Assembly: GCA_002428225.1 (NCBI GenBank) | Contig: DIUD01000023.1 | Span: forward strand, 3,352 to 17,358 | DNA: 14,007 nucleotides | Source of the DNA: Roseovarius sp. UBA6167 | GTDB lineage: Bacteria > Pseudomonadota > Alphaproteobacteria > Rhodobacterales > Rhodobacteraceae | Direction of reading: 5' to 3' | In this document: piece by piece, positions 1-6,620 of the stretch | Layout: each line of letters starts with the position of its first letter | How positions within the stretch are numbered: position 1 is the first letter of the stretch | Notes under the pieces: generated by a model | The model's database searches: none | Told to the model about the DNA's origin: nothing | The model's input: only the letters and a program-made list of their open reading frames with translations | Program-made: the position numbers and the translations under genes

Positions 1-1586
1 GGGTCGAGCGCCGAGGTGATCTCGTCGCAGAGCACCACCTCGGGCCCCGCGGCAAAGGCGCGGGCGACCGCCACGCGCTGCTTCTCGCCACCCGAAAGCT
101 GGCCGGGCAGACGTTCGAGATAATGCGCGCCGAGCCGGACGGTTTCGAGCAGTTCGGTGGCGCGATCGGCCAGCGCCCGCCCCTTGAGCCCGAAATAGAG
201 CCGCAGCGGCTGCGCGAGGATCTCGCCGACCGATTGGCGGGGGTTGAGGCTCTCGTCGGGGTTCTGGAAAATCATCTGGATGCGGCGCAACGCGTCCGGG
301 CGCCGCCGCTCGACCGCGCCCGCCAGCCGCGTGCCGTCGCCAAGCGCGATCTCGCCCGAGGCGAGTGGCAAGAGCCCGGCGATGGCGCGCAGGATGGTGG
401 ATTTGCCGCTGCCCGATTCGCCCACGAGGCCAAGCATCTCGCCGCGTTTCAGGTCGAGCGTGATGCCCTCGACCGTGGCGGGCGGCGCCGCCGCGCCGCG
501 CAGCCGCGCCAGCAGGTCGGGCCGGTCGTAGCGCACCGAGAGATCCGTTATGGCCAGGATGCGGGGGCTGTCGGCCGCACAGGCAGGTGCCTTGCGGTCC
601 GCGCCACGCCCGACCACCTCGCCGGGATAGAGACAGCGCGCGGCCTGCCCGTCATCGGTTGCGGCCATGGCGGGCCGTTTCGCGCGGCAATCCCGCGTCG
701 CCAGCGTGCAGCGCGGCGCAAAGGCGCAGCCGGTGCGCGCCACGTCCGGGCCGGGCGGGCGACCGTCGAGCGCAGGCGGCAACCTCGTCGCGCCCAGCCG
801 CGGAATCGCCGCCAGCAGTGCGGCCGCATAGGGATGGGCGGGCGCGCGCAGCACCGCGCGCACGGGCCCCGTCAGCACCGTCTCGCCGGCATAGAGCACC
901 TGCACCCGGTCGCAGACCCGCGCGATCACCCCCAGATCGTGACTGACATAGACCATCGCCATGTCACGCGCGCGCGCCAGGTCGCGCAGGAGGTCGAGGA
1001 TATGCGCCTGCGTCGTCACATCGAGCCCCGTCGTCGGCTCGTCGAGCAGAAGGGCATCCGGCTCTCCCGCCAGCGCCATGGCGATTGCCACCCGCTGCTG
1101 CTGCCCGCCCGACAATTCATGCGGATAGCGCCGCAGGATCACCTCGGGATCGGGCAGGCGGACCTGCTCCAGCAGTGCGCAGGCGCGCGCGTGATGGCTG
1201 GCCGGGTCGTGCTCGCTATGGAGTTGTAGCGCCTCCCTGATCTGCGTGCCGATCCGCTGCGTCGGCGTCAGCGCCTGTCCCGGGTTCTGCGGGATGAGGC
1301 CCAGCTTGCCCCCCCGGACGCGCGCAAGTTGGGCAGGCGGCAGGCCGAACATGTCGCGCCCGTCATAGATCACCTCGCCTGAGAGCCGTTGCAGCCCGTG
1401 GCGCAGATAGCCCATGGCCGCGAGCGCCAGCGTGCTCTTGCCCGATCCGCTCTCGCCGACGATGCCAAGGCTCTCGCCCCGGCACACGCCGAGGTCCACC
1501 TCGTGCAGCACCGGCAGGATCATTCCCGCCCGGCTGCGGAAACCGACGCACAGCTTGCGGATATCGAGCAGCCGGACCGTGGCCAT
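1..1586 (-). CDS. Peptide-type ABC transporter, fused double ATP-binding protein (partial, 3' end off window)
   Basis: This is the ATPase subunit of a dipeptide/oligopeptide/nickel-family importer, hydrolysing ATP at the inner face of the membrane. The visible 528 residues hold two ATPase domains fused in one chain (DppD-DppF or YejF style). Domain 1 has Walker A GESGSGKST at ~44-52, signature LSGGQQQR at ~158-165 and Walker B LLLDEPTTGLD at ~179-189. A Cys-containing segment of the oligopeptide-transporter C-terminal type (GCAFAPRCTL, then C300) follows at ~286-300. Domain 2 has Walker A at ~389-397, LSGGEKQR at ~497-504 and Walker B VVLCDE at ~517-522. The window edge cuts the gene just after SALD, so roughly the last 50 residues or more are missing. 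The start is the ATG at 1586, one base after the stop of the upstream permease (TGA-C-ATG), which indicates a coupled operon. The substrate cannot be read from the sequence. Confidence 0.93.
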   Translation of the reverse strand, partial: MATVRLLDIRKLCVGFRSRAGMILPVLHEVDLGVCRGESLGIVGESGSGKSTLALAAMGYLRHGLQRLSGEVIYDGRDMFGLPPAQLARVRGGKLGLIPQNPGQALTPTQRIGTQIREALQLHSEHDPASHHARACALLEQVRLPDPEVILRRYPHELSGGQQQRVAIAMALAGEPDALLLDEPTTGLDVTTQAHILDLLRDLARARDMAMVYVSHDLGVIARVCDRVQVLYAGETVLTGPVRAVLRAPAHPYAAALLAAIPRLGATRLPPALDGRPPGPDVARTGCAFAPRCTLATRDCRAKRPAMAATDDGQAARCLYPGEVVGRGADRKAPACAADSPRILAITDLSVRYDRPDLLARLRGAAAPPATVEGITLDLKRGEMLGLVGESGSGKSTILRAIAGLLPLASGEIALGDGTRLAGAVERRRPDALRRIQMIFQNPDESLNPRQSVGEILAQPLRLYFGLKGRALADRATELLETVRLGAHYLERLPGQLSGGEKQRVAVARAFAAGPEVVLCDEITSALD

Positions 1587-1587
1587 G

Positions 1588-2463
1588 TCAGATCACCGCC
1601 GTGCGGCTGCGGTCGAGGCCAAGCGTCTTGGCCAGCGCGTCAGCGGTGAGGTTGATGCCGACGATCAGCGTCGAGAGCGCCAGCACCGGCGCGATCACCC
1701 CCCAGGGCGCCAGCGACATATAGACCCGCGCATCCGAGATCATCAGCCCCCAGTCCGGGCGCGGCGGCGCCACCCCGAAACCAAGGAACGACAGCGACGA
1801 GAAGCCCAGGAGCATCCAGGACCAGCGCATCGCGCCCTCGACCAGCAGCGTGTCGGTCACGTTGGGCAGGATCTCGTGGCGCACGATGTCGAGCGGGCGA
1901 TGCCCGCGTGCCCGCGCCGCCGAGACGAAATCGCGCGCCACCACCTCGTGCGCCGCCGCGCGCGCCACCCGGATCACCGGGATGCCGAAGAAGAAGGCGA
2001 GCGTCGGCAGCAGCACCTCGCCGCCGGTGCCGAAGACGGTTATCAGCACCAGCAGCGGCAGGATACCCGGCAGGGCAAGGAACGCATCCACCAGCCGCAT
2101 CGCCACCTCGTCGGGCCAGCCGCCGCACAGCCCCAGCCACACGCCCGTCAGCCCGCCCCAGAGCATCGCCACGGGCGTGGCGATGCCGGTGATCACCAGC
2201 GCCTCGCGCCCGCCCAGCATCACGCGCGTCAGCACGTCGCGGCCGAGGTGATCGGTGCCTAGCCAATGCGCGGCCGACGGCTCGGCCAGCGTGAGCGTCG
2301 CCTCCATCGCCGTGTAGTCATAGGGCACGAGCCAGGGGCTGAGCAGCGCCATCAGCGCGTGAAATGTCACCAGCGTCACGCCGATCGCGCCCGAGGGCCG
2401 CGCCACGACCTCGCGCAACAGCGCGCCGGCGCGCATCCTGCGGGTGGCGGCCAGCGCGCTCAT
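1588..2463 (-). CDS. Peptide-type ABC transporter permease, DppC-like
   Basis: This is the second inner-membrane permease of the peptide-type importer, 291 residues. It has the DppC hallmarks: an N-terminal membrane segment (~25-45), a periplasmic loop ending in GTDHLGRDVLTRV (~68-80), further hydrophobic segments, and the cytoplasmic EAA loop (AARARGHRPLDIVRHEILPN), which contacts the ATPase. The chain ends DRSRTAVI. The start is the ATG at 2463, whose last bases overlap the stop of the upstream permease (ATGA, 2460-2463), a classic translational coupling junction. The same reading frame stays open upstream to about 3504, but that part lies opposite the DppB-like coding frame and reads as Arg/Gly/Pro-rich nonsense, so it is not coding. 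The downstream ATPase gene begins one base after this stop. Confidence 0.95.
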   Translation of the reverse strand: MSALAATRRMRAGALLREVVARPSGAIGVTLVTFHALMALLSPWLVPYDYTAMEATLTLAEPSAAHWLGTDHLGRDVLTRVMLGGREALVITGIATPVAMLWGGLTGVWLGLCGGWPDEVAMRLVDAFLALPGILPLLVLITVFGTGGEVLLPTLAFFFGIPVIRVARAAAHEVVARDFVSAARARGHRPLDIVRHEILPNVTDTLLVEGAMRWSWMLLGFSSLSFLGFGVAPPRPDWGLMISDARVYMSLAPWGVIAPVLALSTLIVGINLTADALAKTLGLDRSRTAVI

Positions 2464-3419
2464 CGCCGCTGCGCCTGATGGCTGCGCAGACGCGGGTTGA
2501 GCATCAGGCTCAACAGGTCCGCCACGAGGTTCACCGCGACATAGGTCGCCGCCACGATCATCGTGATCGCCTGCACCACCCGCAGGTCGCGGCCCGAGAT
2601 TGCGTCGATCAGCAACCGCCCGAGACCGGGATAGTTGAACACCACCTCCACCACCACGACCCCGCCCAGGAGCCACGCCACGGTCAGCGCGATCACGTTG
2701 ATCGCGGGCAGAAGGGCATTGGGCAGCGCATGACGAAACACCACCCGCCAATAGGGCACGCCCTTGAGCGTGGCCATCTGCACATAGTCGCTCGCCATCG
2801 CCTCGATCACCGAGGCGCGGATCATCCGCATGACATGGGCGATCATCAGCATGGTCAGCACCGCCGAGGCGAGGATGACCTCGGGAAAGAAGTCCAGCGG
2901 CGGCGCATCGGCAGGGGTGAGCACGATCGCGGGCACCCAACCCAGCCAGATCGCAAAGATGAGGATCAGCACCGTGGCGGCGACGAATTCGGGGATGGTC
3001 ATGGCCAGGATCGCGCCGGTGGAAAACAGCAGGTCGGGCCAGCGGTCGCGCCTCAGCCCGGCGATGACGCCAAGCGTGATCGCCAGCGGGATGCCCACGG
3101 CCAGCGCCCCCGCCGCCAGCAGCAGCGAGTTGCGCACCCGGTAGCCCACCATCTGCGCGATGCTCTCGTGTCCGTTCGCGGACATGCCGAAATCGCCCTG
3201 CACGACGCCCGCCGCCCAGTTCAGGTAACGGTGAAGTGCGGGCGTCTCCAGCCCAAGCGCCTTGCGGCAGGCGTCGAGCGCCTCGCCATAAGCGTCGCGT
3301 TCGAGAATCGCGGTGCAGGCATCGCCGGGCAGGGCCTCGACGCCCAGAAAGATGATCACCGAGACAAGCCATACGGTCACCAGGCCGAGCGCCAGCCGCC
3401 TTGCGATCATCACGAACAT
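2460..3419 (-). CDS. Peptide-type ABC transporter permease, DppB-like
   Basis: This is the first gene of the peptide-type importer operon, a 319-residue inner-membrane permease. It starts with the DppB-typical segment MFVMIARRLALGLVTVWLVS, followed by a periplasmic loop, about five more hydrophobic segments, and an EAA loop (ATLKGVPYWRVVFRHALPNALLP at ~217-239). The family signature around VFNYPGLGRLLIDAI is also present. The ATG at 3419 is supported by a good Shine-Dalgarno sequence (GGAGG at 3429-3425, minus strand, 5 nt from the ATG). No substrate-binding protein gene precedes it: the upstream region is the divergent metal-importer promoter. The family takes up peptides, nickel, glutathione or related solutes, and the substrate here is unknown. 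Confidence 0.95.
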   Translation of the reverse strand: MFVMIARRLALGLVTVWLVSVIIFLGVEALPGDACTAILERDAYGEALDACRKALGLETPALHRYLNWAAGVVQGDFGMSANGHESIAQMVGYRVRNSLLLAAGALAVGIPLAITLGVIAGLRRDRWPDLLFSTGAILAMTIPEFVAATVLILIFAIWLGWVPAIVLTPADAPPLDFFPEVILASAVLTMLMIAHVMRMIRASVIEAMASDYVQMATLKGVPYWRVVFRHALPNALLPAINVIALTVAWLLGGVVVVEVVFNYPGLGRLLIDAISGRDLRVVQAITMIVAATYVAVNLVADLLSLMLNPRLRSHQAQRR

Positions 3420-3434
3420 CCTTTCCTCCCTGCC

Positions 3435-3455
3435 GCCCCTTCGGGGGCTTGTTTT
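3435..3455 (+). terminator. GC hairpin with UUCG loop and T-rich tail (terminator-like, orientation puzzling)
   Basis: Plus-strand reading gives a perfect 5-bp stem GCCCC / GGGGC closed by a TTCG tetraloop and followed by TTGTTTT. This has the shape of an intrinsic terminator, although the stem is short. No plus-strand gene ends just before it. In the opposite sense it lies in the 5' leader of the DppB-like gene, a few bases upstream of its Shine-Dalgarno sequence, with no T-tract. It may stop antisense transcription, act as a leader structure, or be a remnant. Confidence 0.4.
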
Positions 3456-3564
3456 GACACGAGCCTAGACCAGTCATGGCGCTTTCGTCGAGACCGCGTT
3501 TCATATCGGCCGCGACAAAGGTTCATTTCGACATGGCCGCGGCGGGGTGTGCGCTGATTTGCAC

Positions 3565-3581
3565 ATGCGACTAAGTCGCAT
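3565..3581. promoter_or_regulatory. Palindromic operator 1 (Fur/Mur-family-like, 7-1-7)
   Basis: The sequence contains a perfect inverted repeat, TGCGACT-A-AGTCGCA at 3566-3580, extended by one more A/T pair on each side. The 7-1-7 geometry is that of the classical Fur-family box. It sits immediately upstream of the candidate -35 element of the metal-importer promoter. The Mn-responsive Fur homologue (Mur) controls Mn importers in many alphaproteobacteria, so Mur/Fur is my preferred reader. That assignment is inference. Confidence 0.7.
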
Positions 3582-3586
3582 TTTAC

Positions 3587-3615
3587 TTGACGAAGTTGCG
3601 AGCGGCTCGCATATT
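3587..3615 (+). promoter_or_regulatory. Candidate sigma70 promoter of the metal-importer operon
   Basis: A -35 element TTGACG (3587-3592) is followed, after exactly 17 bp, by CATATT (3610-3615), which matches four of six positions of TATAAT. Transcription would be expected to start about 7 nt downstream, at or very near the ATG at 3622. That would make the mRNA leaderless, in keeping with the absence of a Shine-Dalgarno sequence. Operator 2 fills the spacer and operator 1 abuts the -35. Confidence 0.55.
3597..3611. promoter_or_regulatory. Palindromic operator 2 (same TGCGA-N5-TCGCA motif)
   Basis: A perfect inverted repeat TGCGAG-CGG-CTCGCA shares the TGCGA-N5-TCGCA core with operator 1. Centre-to-centre distance is 31 bp (3573 to 3604), close to three helical turns, so two dimers could bind the same DNA face. 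It occupies the -35/-10 spacer and touches the first bases of the -10, where a bound repressor would directly exclude RNA polymerase. Confidence 0.68.
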
Positions 3616-3621
3616 CGTGTG

Positions 3622-4647
3622 ATGGCGTGCAGCACCGACAGAATACCGGCACGATACCGGCGCGGAACGGGTGGCCCTTTCACGGGCCTCAGCCGCCGCG
3701 GCCTGCTCGGGCTTGCCACTGCCGCCGCCTTTGCCAGTGCCGGGCGCGCGGGCGCGGGCGCGATGCCGCTCCAGGTGGCGGCCACCACCGGCATGATCGC
3801 CGACACCGCCCGCGTGATCGGCGGTGATTCGGTTTCGGTGCGCGCGCTGATGGGGCCGGGGATCGACCCGCATTCCTTTCGCCAGACCCGCAGCGATATC
3901 GCAGCCCTCACTCGCGCCGATCTGGTGCTCTGGCACGGCCTCTACCTTGAGGCGCAGATGGAGGATTTCCTTATCCGCCTCGGCGCGCGCCAGCCGGTTG
4001 TCGCCGTGGGCGAGGCCGTGCCCGAAAGCCTGCGCATCGCCCATCCCGATTACGCGGGGCGTTTTGATCCGCATGTCTGGATGGTGCCCGACCTGTGGCG
4101 CCATGTCGCCGACGCGATCGCCGGCGCCCTGTCCGGGGCGCGGCCCGACGCGGCGCGCGATGTCTCCAGAAATGCCCGCGCCTTTCGCGCCGATCTCGAC
4201 CGTCTCGGAGGCTATGCTGCCGAGACCCTCGCCACCGTCCCGCCCGAGGCGCGCGTGCTGGTCACCGCCCATGACGCCTTTGGGTATTTCGGGCGCGCCT
4301 ACGGGTTCGAGGTCGAGGGGATTCAGGGCATTTCCACCGAATCCGAGGCGGGGCTGGCGCGCATCGGCGAACTGGTCAACATGCTGGTCGCGCGCGGCAT
4401 CCGCGCCGTCTTTGTCGAGAGCACCGTGTCCGACCGCAATATCCGCGCCCTGATCGAGGGCGCGGCGGCGCGCGGCCACGAGGTGCGCATCGGCGGCGAG
4501 CTTTTCTCCGACGCCATGGGCCAGCCGGGAACCTACGAGGGCACCTATATCGGCATGATCGACCATAATATGACCACCATTGCCCGCGCCCTTGGCGGGC
4601 AGGCGCCCGCGCGCGGCCTCAACGGCCTGCTGGCGGCGGGGGGATGA
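3622..4647 (+). CDS. Metal ABC transporter substrate-binding protein, cluster A-I (SitA/MntA type)
   Basis: This is a periplasmic binding protein that captures a divalent metal and delivers it to the permeases encoded downstream, 341 residues. A long basic N-region carries a twin-arginine-like motif (SRRGLLG at 24-30) followed by a hydrophobic stretch and Ala-rich cleavage area (~30-47), so Tat export is likely. The predicted metal ligands of the family are His84 (IDPHSF), His151 (FDPHVW), Glu240 (GISTESE) and Asp297 (LFSDAMG). Glu at the third position is the Mn/Fe (PsaA, SitA, MntC) pattern; zinc-type ZnuA has His there. There is no His-rich loop. The ATG at 3622 is the only sensible start: upstream codons would run through the operators, and no ATG, GTG or TTG occurs in frame before the signal core. 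The stop overlaps the ATPase start (ATGA). Confidence 0.93.
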   Translation: MACSTDRIPARYRRGTGGPFTGLSRRGLLGLATAAAFASAGRAGAGAMPLQVAATTGMIADTARVIGGDSVSVRALMGPGIDPHSFRQTRSDIAALTRADLVLWHGLYLEAQMEDFLIRLGARQPVVAVGEAVPESLRIAHPDYAGRFDPHVWMVPDLWRHVADAIAGALSGARPDAARDVSRNARAFRADLDRLGGYAAETLATVPPEARVLVTAHDAFGYFGRAYGFEVEGIQGISTESEAGLARIGELVNMLVARGIRAVFVESTVSDRNIRALIEGAAARGHEVRIGGELFSDAMGQPGTYEGTYIGMIDHNMTTIARALGGQAPARGLNGLLAAGG

Positions 4648-5417
4648 CCATGGCGCTCGAACTGGTGCGCGAAAAACTGATTGACCAGAACCCTTTGGCC
4701 ATTCGCGGCCTCACCGTTTCCTATGCCGAGAAACCGGCGGTGTTTTCCGTCGATGTGAGCTATCGCGCGGGCCAGATGACCGCAATCGTCGGACCCAACG
4801 GCGCGGGGAAATCGACCCTTCTCAAGGCCGCGCTGGGCATCGTGCGCCCGATCTCCGGGCGCGTCACGGCCTTTGGCGCGCCGCTTGACCGGGCGCGCGC
4901 GCGCATCGCCTATGTGCCGCAACGCGCGAGCGTGGACTGGGAATTCCCGGCCCGCGTGATCGACGTGGTGATGATGGGGCTTTACCGCGATCTCGGCCTT
5001 CTGGGCCGCGTCCGACCCCATCACCGCGCCCGCGCGATGCAAAGCCTTGCCCGCGTCGGGATGGAGAGCTTTGCCACCCGCCAGATCGGGCAGCTTTCGG
5101 GCGGGCAGCAACAGCGCGTCTTTCTTGCCCGCGCGCTGGCGCAAGGCGCCGATCTCTACCTGCTGGACGAGCCCTTTGCCGGCGTCGATGCCGCCACCGA
5201 GCGCGCCATCATCGGCGTGCTCAAGGGCCTGCGCGACGACGGCAAAACCGTGGTCGCCGTCCATCACGACCTGGCCACCGTGCCCGCCTATTTCGACCGC
5301 GCCTTTCTCCTCAACATCACCGCCATCGCCGAGGGGCCGGTGGCCGAGGTGATGACCGAGGCCAACCTGCGCGCGGCCTATGGCGGGCGGCTCGGCCCGG
5401 CCCGGCAGGCGGTCTAG
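4644..5417 (+). CDS. Metal ABC transporter ATP-binding protein (SitB/MntB type)
   Basis: This is the ATPase of the metal importer, 257 residues, acting at the inner membrane face. Motifs: Walker A GPNGAGKST at 50-58, Q-loop region YVPQRASVDWEFP at 90-102 (the DWEFP/DWDFP sequence is typical of Mn/Zn/Fe importer ATPases), signature LSGGQQQR at 151-158, Walker B LYLLDEP at 171-177, and the switch His in AVHHDL (~205-210). The ATG at 4644 overlaps the stop of the binding-protein gene (ATGA). A second ATG at 4650 is an alternative start that would remove only two residues. The next gene begins 3 bp after the TAG at 5415-5417, so the genes are surely co-transcribed. Confidence 0.95.
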   Translation: MTMALELVREKLIDQNPLAIRGLTVSYAEKPAVFSVDVSYRAGQMTAIVGPNGAGKSTLLKAALGIVRPISGRVTAFGAPLDRARARIAYVPQRASVDWEFPARVIDVVMMGLYRDLGLLGRVRPHHRARAMQSLARVGMESFATRQIGQLSGGQQQRVFLARALAQGADLYLLDEPFAGVDAATERAIIGVLKGLRDDGKTVVAVHHDLATVPAYFDRAFLLNITAIAEGPVAEVMTEANLRAAYGGRLGPARQAV

Positions 5418-5420
5418 GCG

Positions 5421-6620
5421 ATGCTCTGGCAGGCGCTGGGCCTCGGGCTGGGCTATAACGCGACGCTGGTGACATTGGGCGCGGCGATGCTCGGGGTCGC
5501 GGCGGGGGCGACGGGGGTGTTTCTCTACCTCGCGCGGCGCGCGCTGGTCAGCGACGCCATCGGCCACGCCACCCTGCCGGGCGTTGTGGCGGGGTATCTG
5601 GTGATGGTGGCGCTGGGCGGCGAGGGGCGCTTTCTGCCGGGGCTGATGCTGGGCGCGGCGGTCTCGGCGGGGCTGGGGCTGGCTTGCGTGTCCTGGCTTG
5701 CGGCGCGCACGCGGCTGCATGAGGATGTGGCCATCGGCGCGGTGCTCTCGGTCTTCTTCGGCGCGGGCGTGGTGCTCCTGACCGTGGTGCAGGTGCTCGA
5801 GACCGGGCGGCAGGCCGGGCTGGAGACCTTTCTTCTCGGCGCCACCGCGGGAATGTTGCGCGCCGAGGCGCTGGGCATCGCGGCCGGCGGCGCGGCGGTT
5901 CTGGCGCTGGTGGTGCTGTTGCGCCGCCCGATGGTGGCCGTGGCGTTCGATCCCGAATTTGCGGCGGGGCAGGGGGTCAACCTGCGCGCGGTCGATCTGG
6001 CGATGATGGGGCTGGCGCTGGCGATCACCGTGGTCGGGCTCAAGGTGGTGGGCGTGGTGCTGATCGTGGCGCTGCTGATCATCCCGCCGGTCGCAGCGCG
6101 GCTCTGGTCCGAGAGGGTCGGCGTGATCGTGGCGCTGGCGGGCGCGATCGGCGGGCTTTCGGGCTATCTCGGGGCGGCCATATCCGCCACCGCGCCGGGC
6201 CTGCCTACGGGGCCGCTGATCGTGCTGGCAAGTTTTGCGCTTTTCACCTTTTCGCTGCTCTTCGCGCCGGCGCGCGGCGTGCTGGCGGCGGGGCTGCGGT
6301 ATTGGCGGTTTCAGCGCCGGGTGCATCTGCGCCAGGGGTTGCTGGCACTGGCAAGCGGCTACCCGGTCCATGATCCGCTGACGCTGCGCCTGATGCGGCG
6401 CCGGGGCCTTGTGCGCGCCGACGGGGTGGTGACGCAGGCAGGCCGCGCCATGGCCGCGCGCGCGCGCCTCGACGAGCGGCGCTGGCACATGCTGCGCAGC
6501 CTGCCCGAATTCGAGGCCGCCGCCGCGCGCCATGACGGGCTGAGCCCATTGTCCGAGGTGCTGACCCCCGATCAGCTTGCCGCGCTCGACCGTCGCCTCG
6601 GGCCGGAGGGCGCGCTGTGA
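5421..6620 (+). CDS. Metal ABC transporter permease with C-terminal cytoplasmic tail (SitC/TroC type)
   Basis: This is the first permease of the metal importer, 399 residues. Residues 1-285 form the usual ABC-3 family membrane domain, with hydrophobic segments throughout and the conserved GHATLPGV motif (49-56) near the N-terminus. Residues ~286-399 are an additional, charged, soluble tail not present in ordinary ~280-300-residue family members. In the tail, LRLMRRRGLVRADGVVTQAG (322-341), followed by an Arg-rich helix, looks like a winged-helix turn followed by a wing. This recalls TroC/MntC permeases that end in an MntR/DtxR-like region; homology is suggested by pattern only. The start is the ATG at 5421, 3 bp after the ATPase stop. 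The stop TGA (6618-6620) overlaps the GTG start of the next permease. Confidence 0.92.
   Translation: MLWQALGLGLGYNATLVTLGAAMLGVAAGATGVFLYLARRALVSDAIGHATLPGVVAGYLVMVALGGEGRFLPGLMLGAAVSAGLGLACVSWLAARTRLHEDVAIGAVLSVFFGAGVVLLTVVQVLETGRQAGLETFLLGATAGMLRAEALGIAAGGAAVLALVVLLRRPMVAVAFDPEFAAGQGVNLRAVDLAMMGLALAITVVGLKVVGVVLIVALLIIPPVAARLWSERVGVIVALAGAIGGLSGYLGAAISATAPGLPTGPLIVLASFALFTFSLLFAPARGVLAAGLRYWRFQRRVHLRQGLLALASGYPVHDPLTLRLMRRRGLVRADGVVTQAGRAMAARARLDERRWHMLRSLPEFEAAAARHDGLSPLSEVLTPDQLAALDRRLGPEGAL

Noticed and set aside
123..1229. Open frame of 368 codons on the plus strand
   Set aside because: It is antisense to the double ATPase gene, whose Walker and signature motifs are unmistakable. The plus-strand product is Arg/Ala/His-rich with no recognisable features.
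3454..3482. Promoter from the perfect TTGACA at 3454-3459 on the plus strand
   Set aside because: At 16-18 bp spacing there is no -10-like hexamer (TGGCGC follows), and the site overlaps the T-tail of the hairpin. The 3587-3615 pair fits much better.
2464..3504. Upstream extension of the DppC-like frame to an ATG at 3504 (638 codons in total)
   Set aside because: The extension lies opposite the correct DppB-like frame on the same strand and encodes Arg/Gly/Ala-rich nonsense. The ATGA overlap at 2460-2463 gives the real start.
4545..6533. Open frame of 662 codons on the minus strand, antisense to the metal importer
   Set aside because: Its translation is dominated by His, Arg, Gln and Pro with no domain logic, as expected opposite GC-rich genes with strong third-position bias. 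The plus strand carries clear ABC transporter motifs in the same place.
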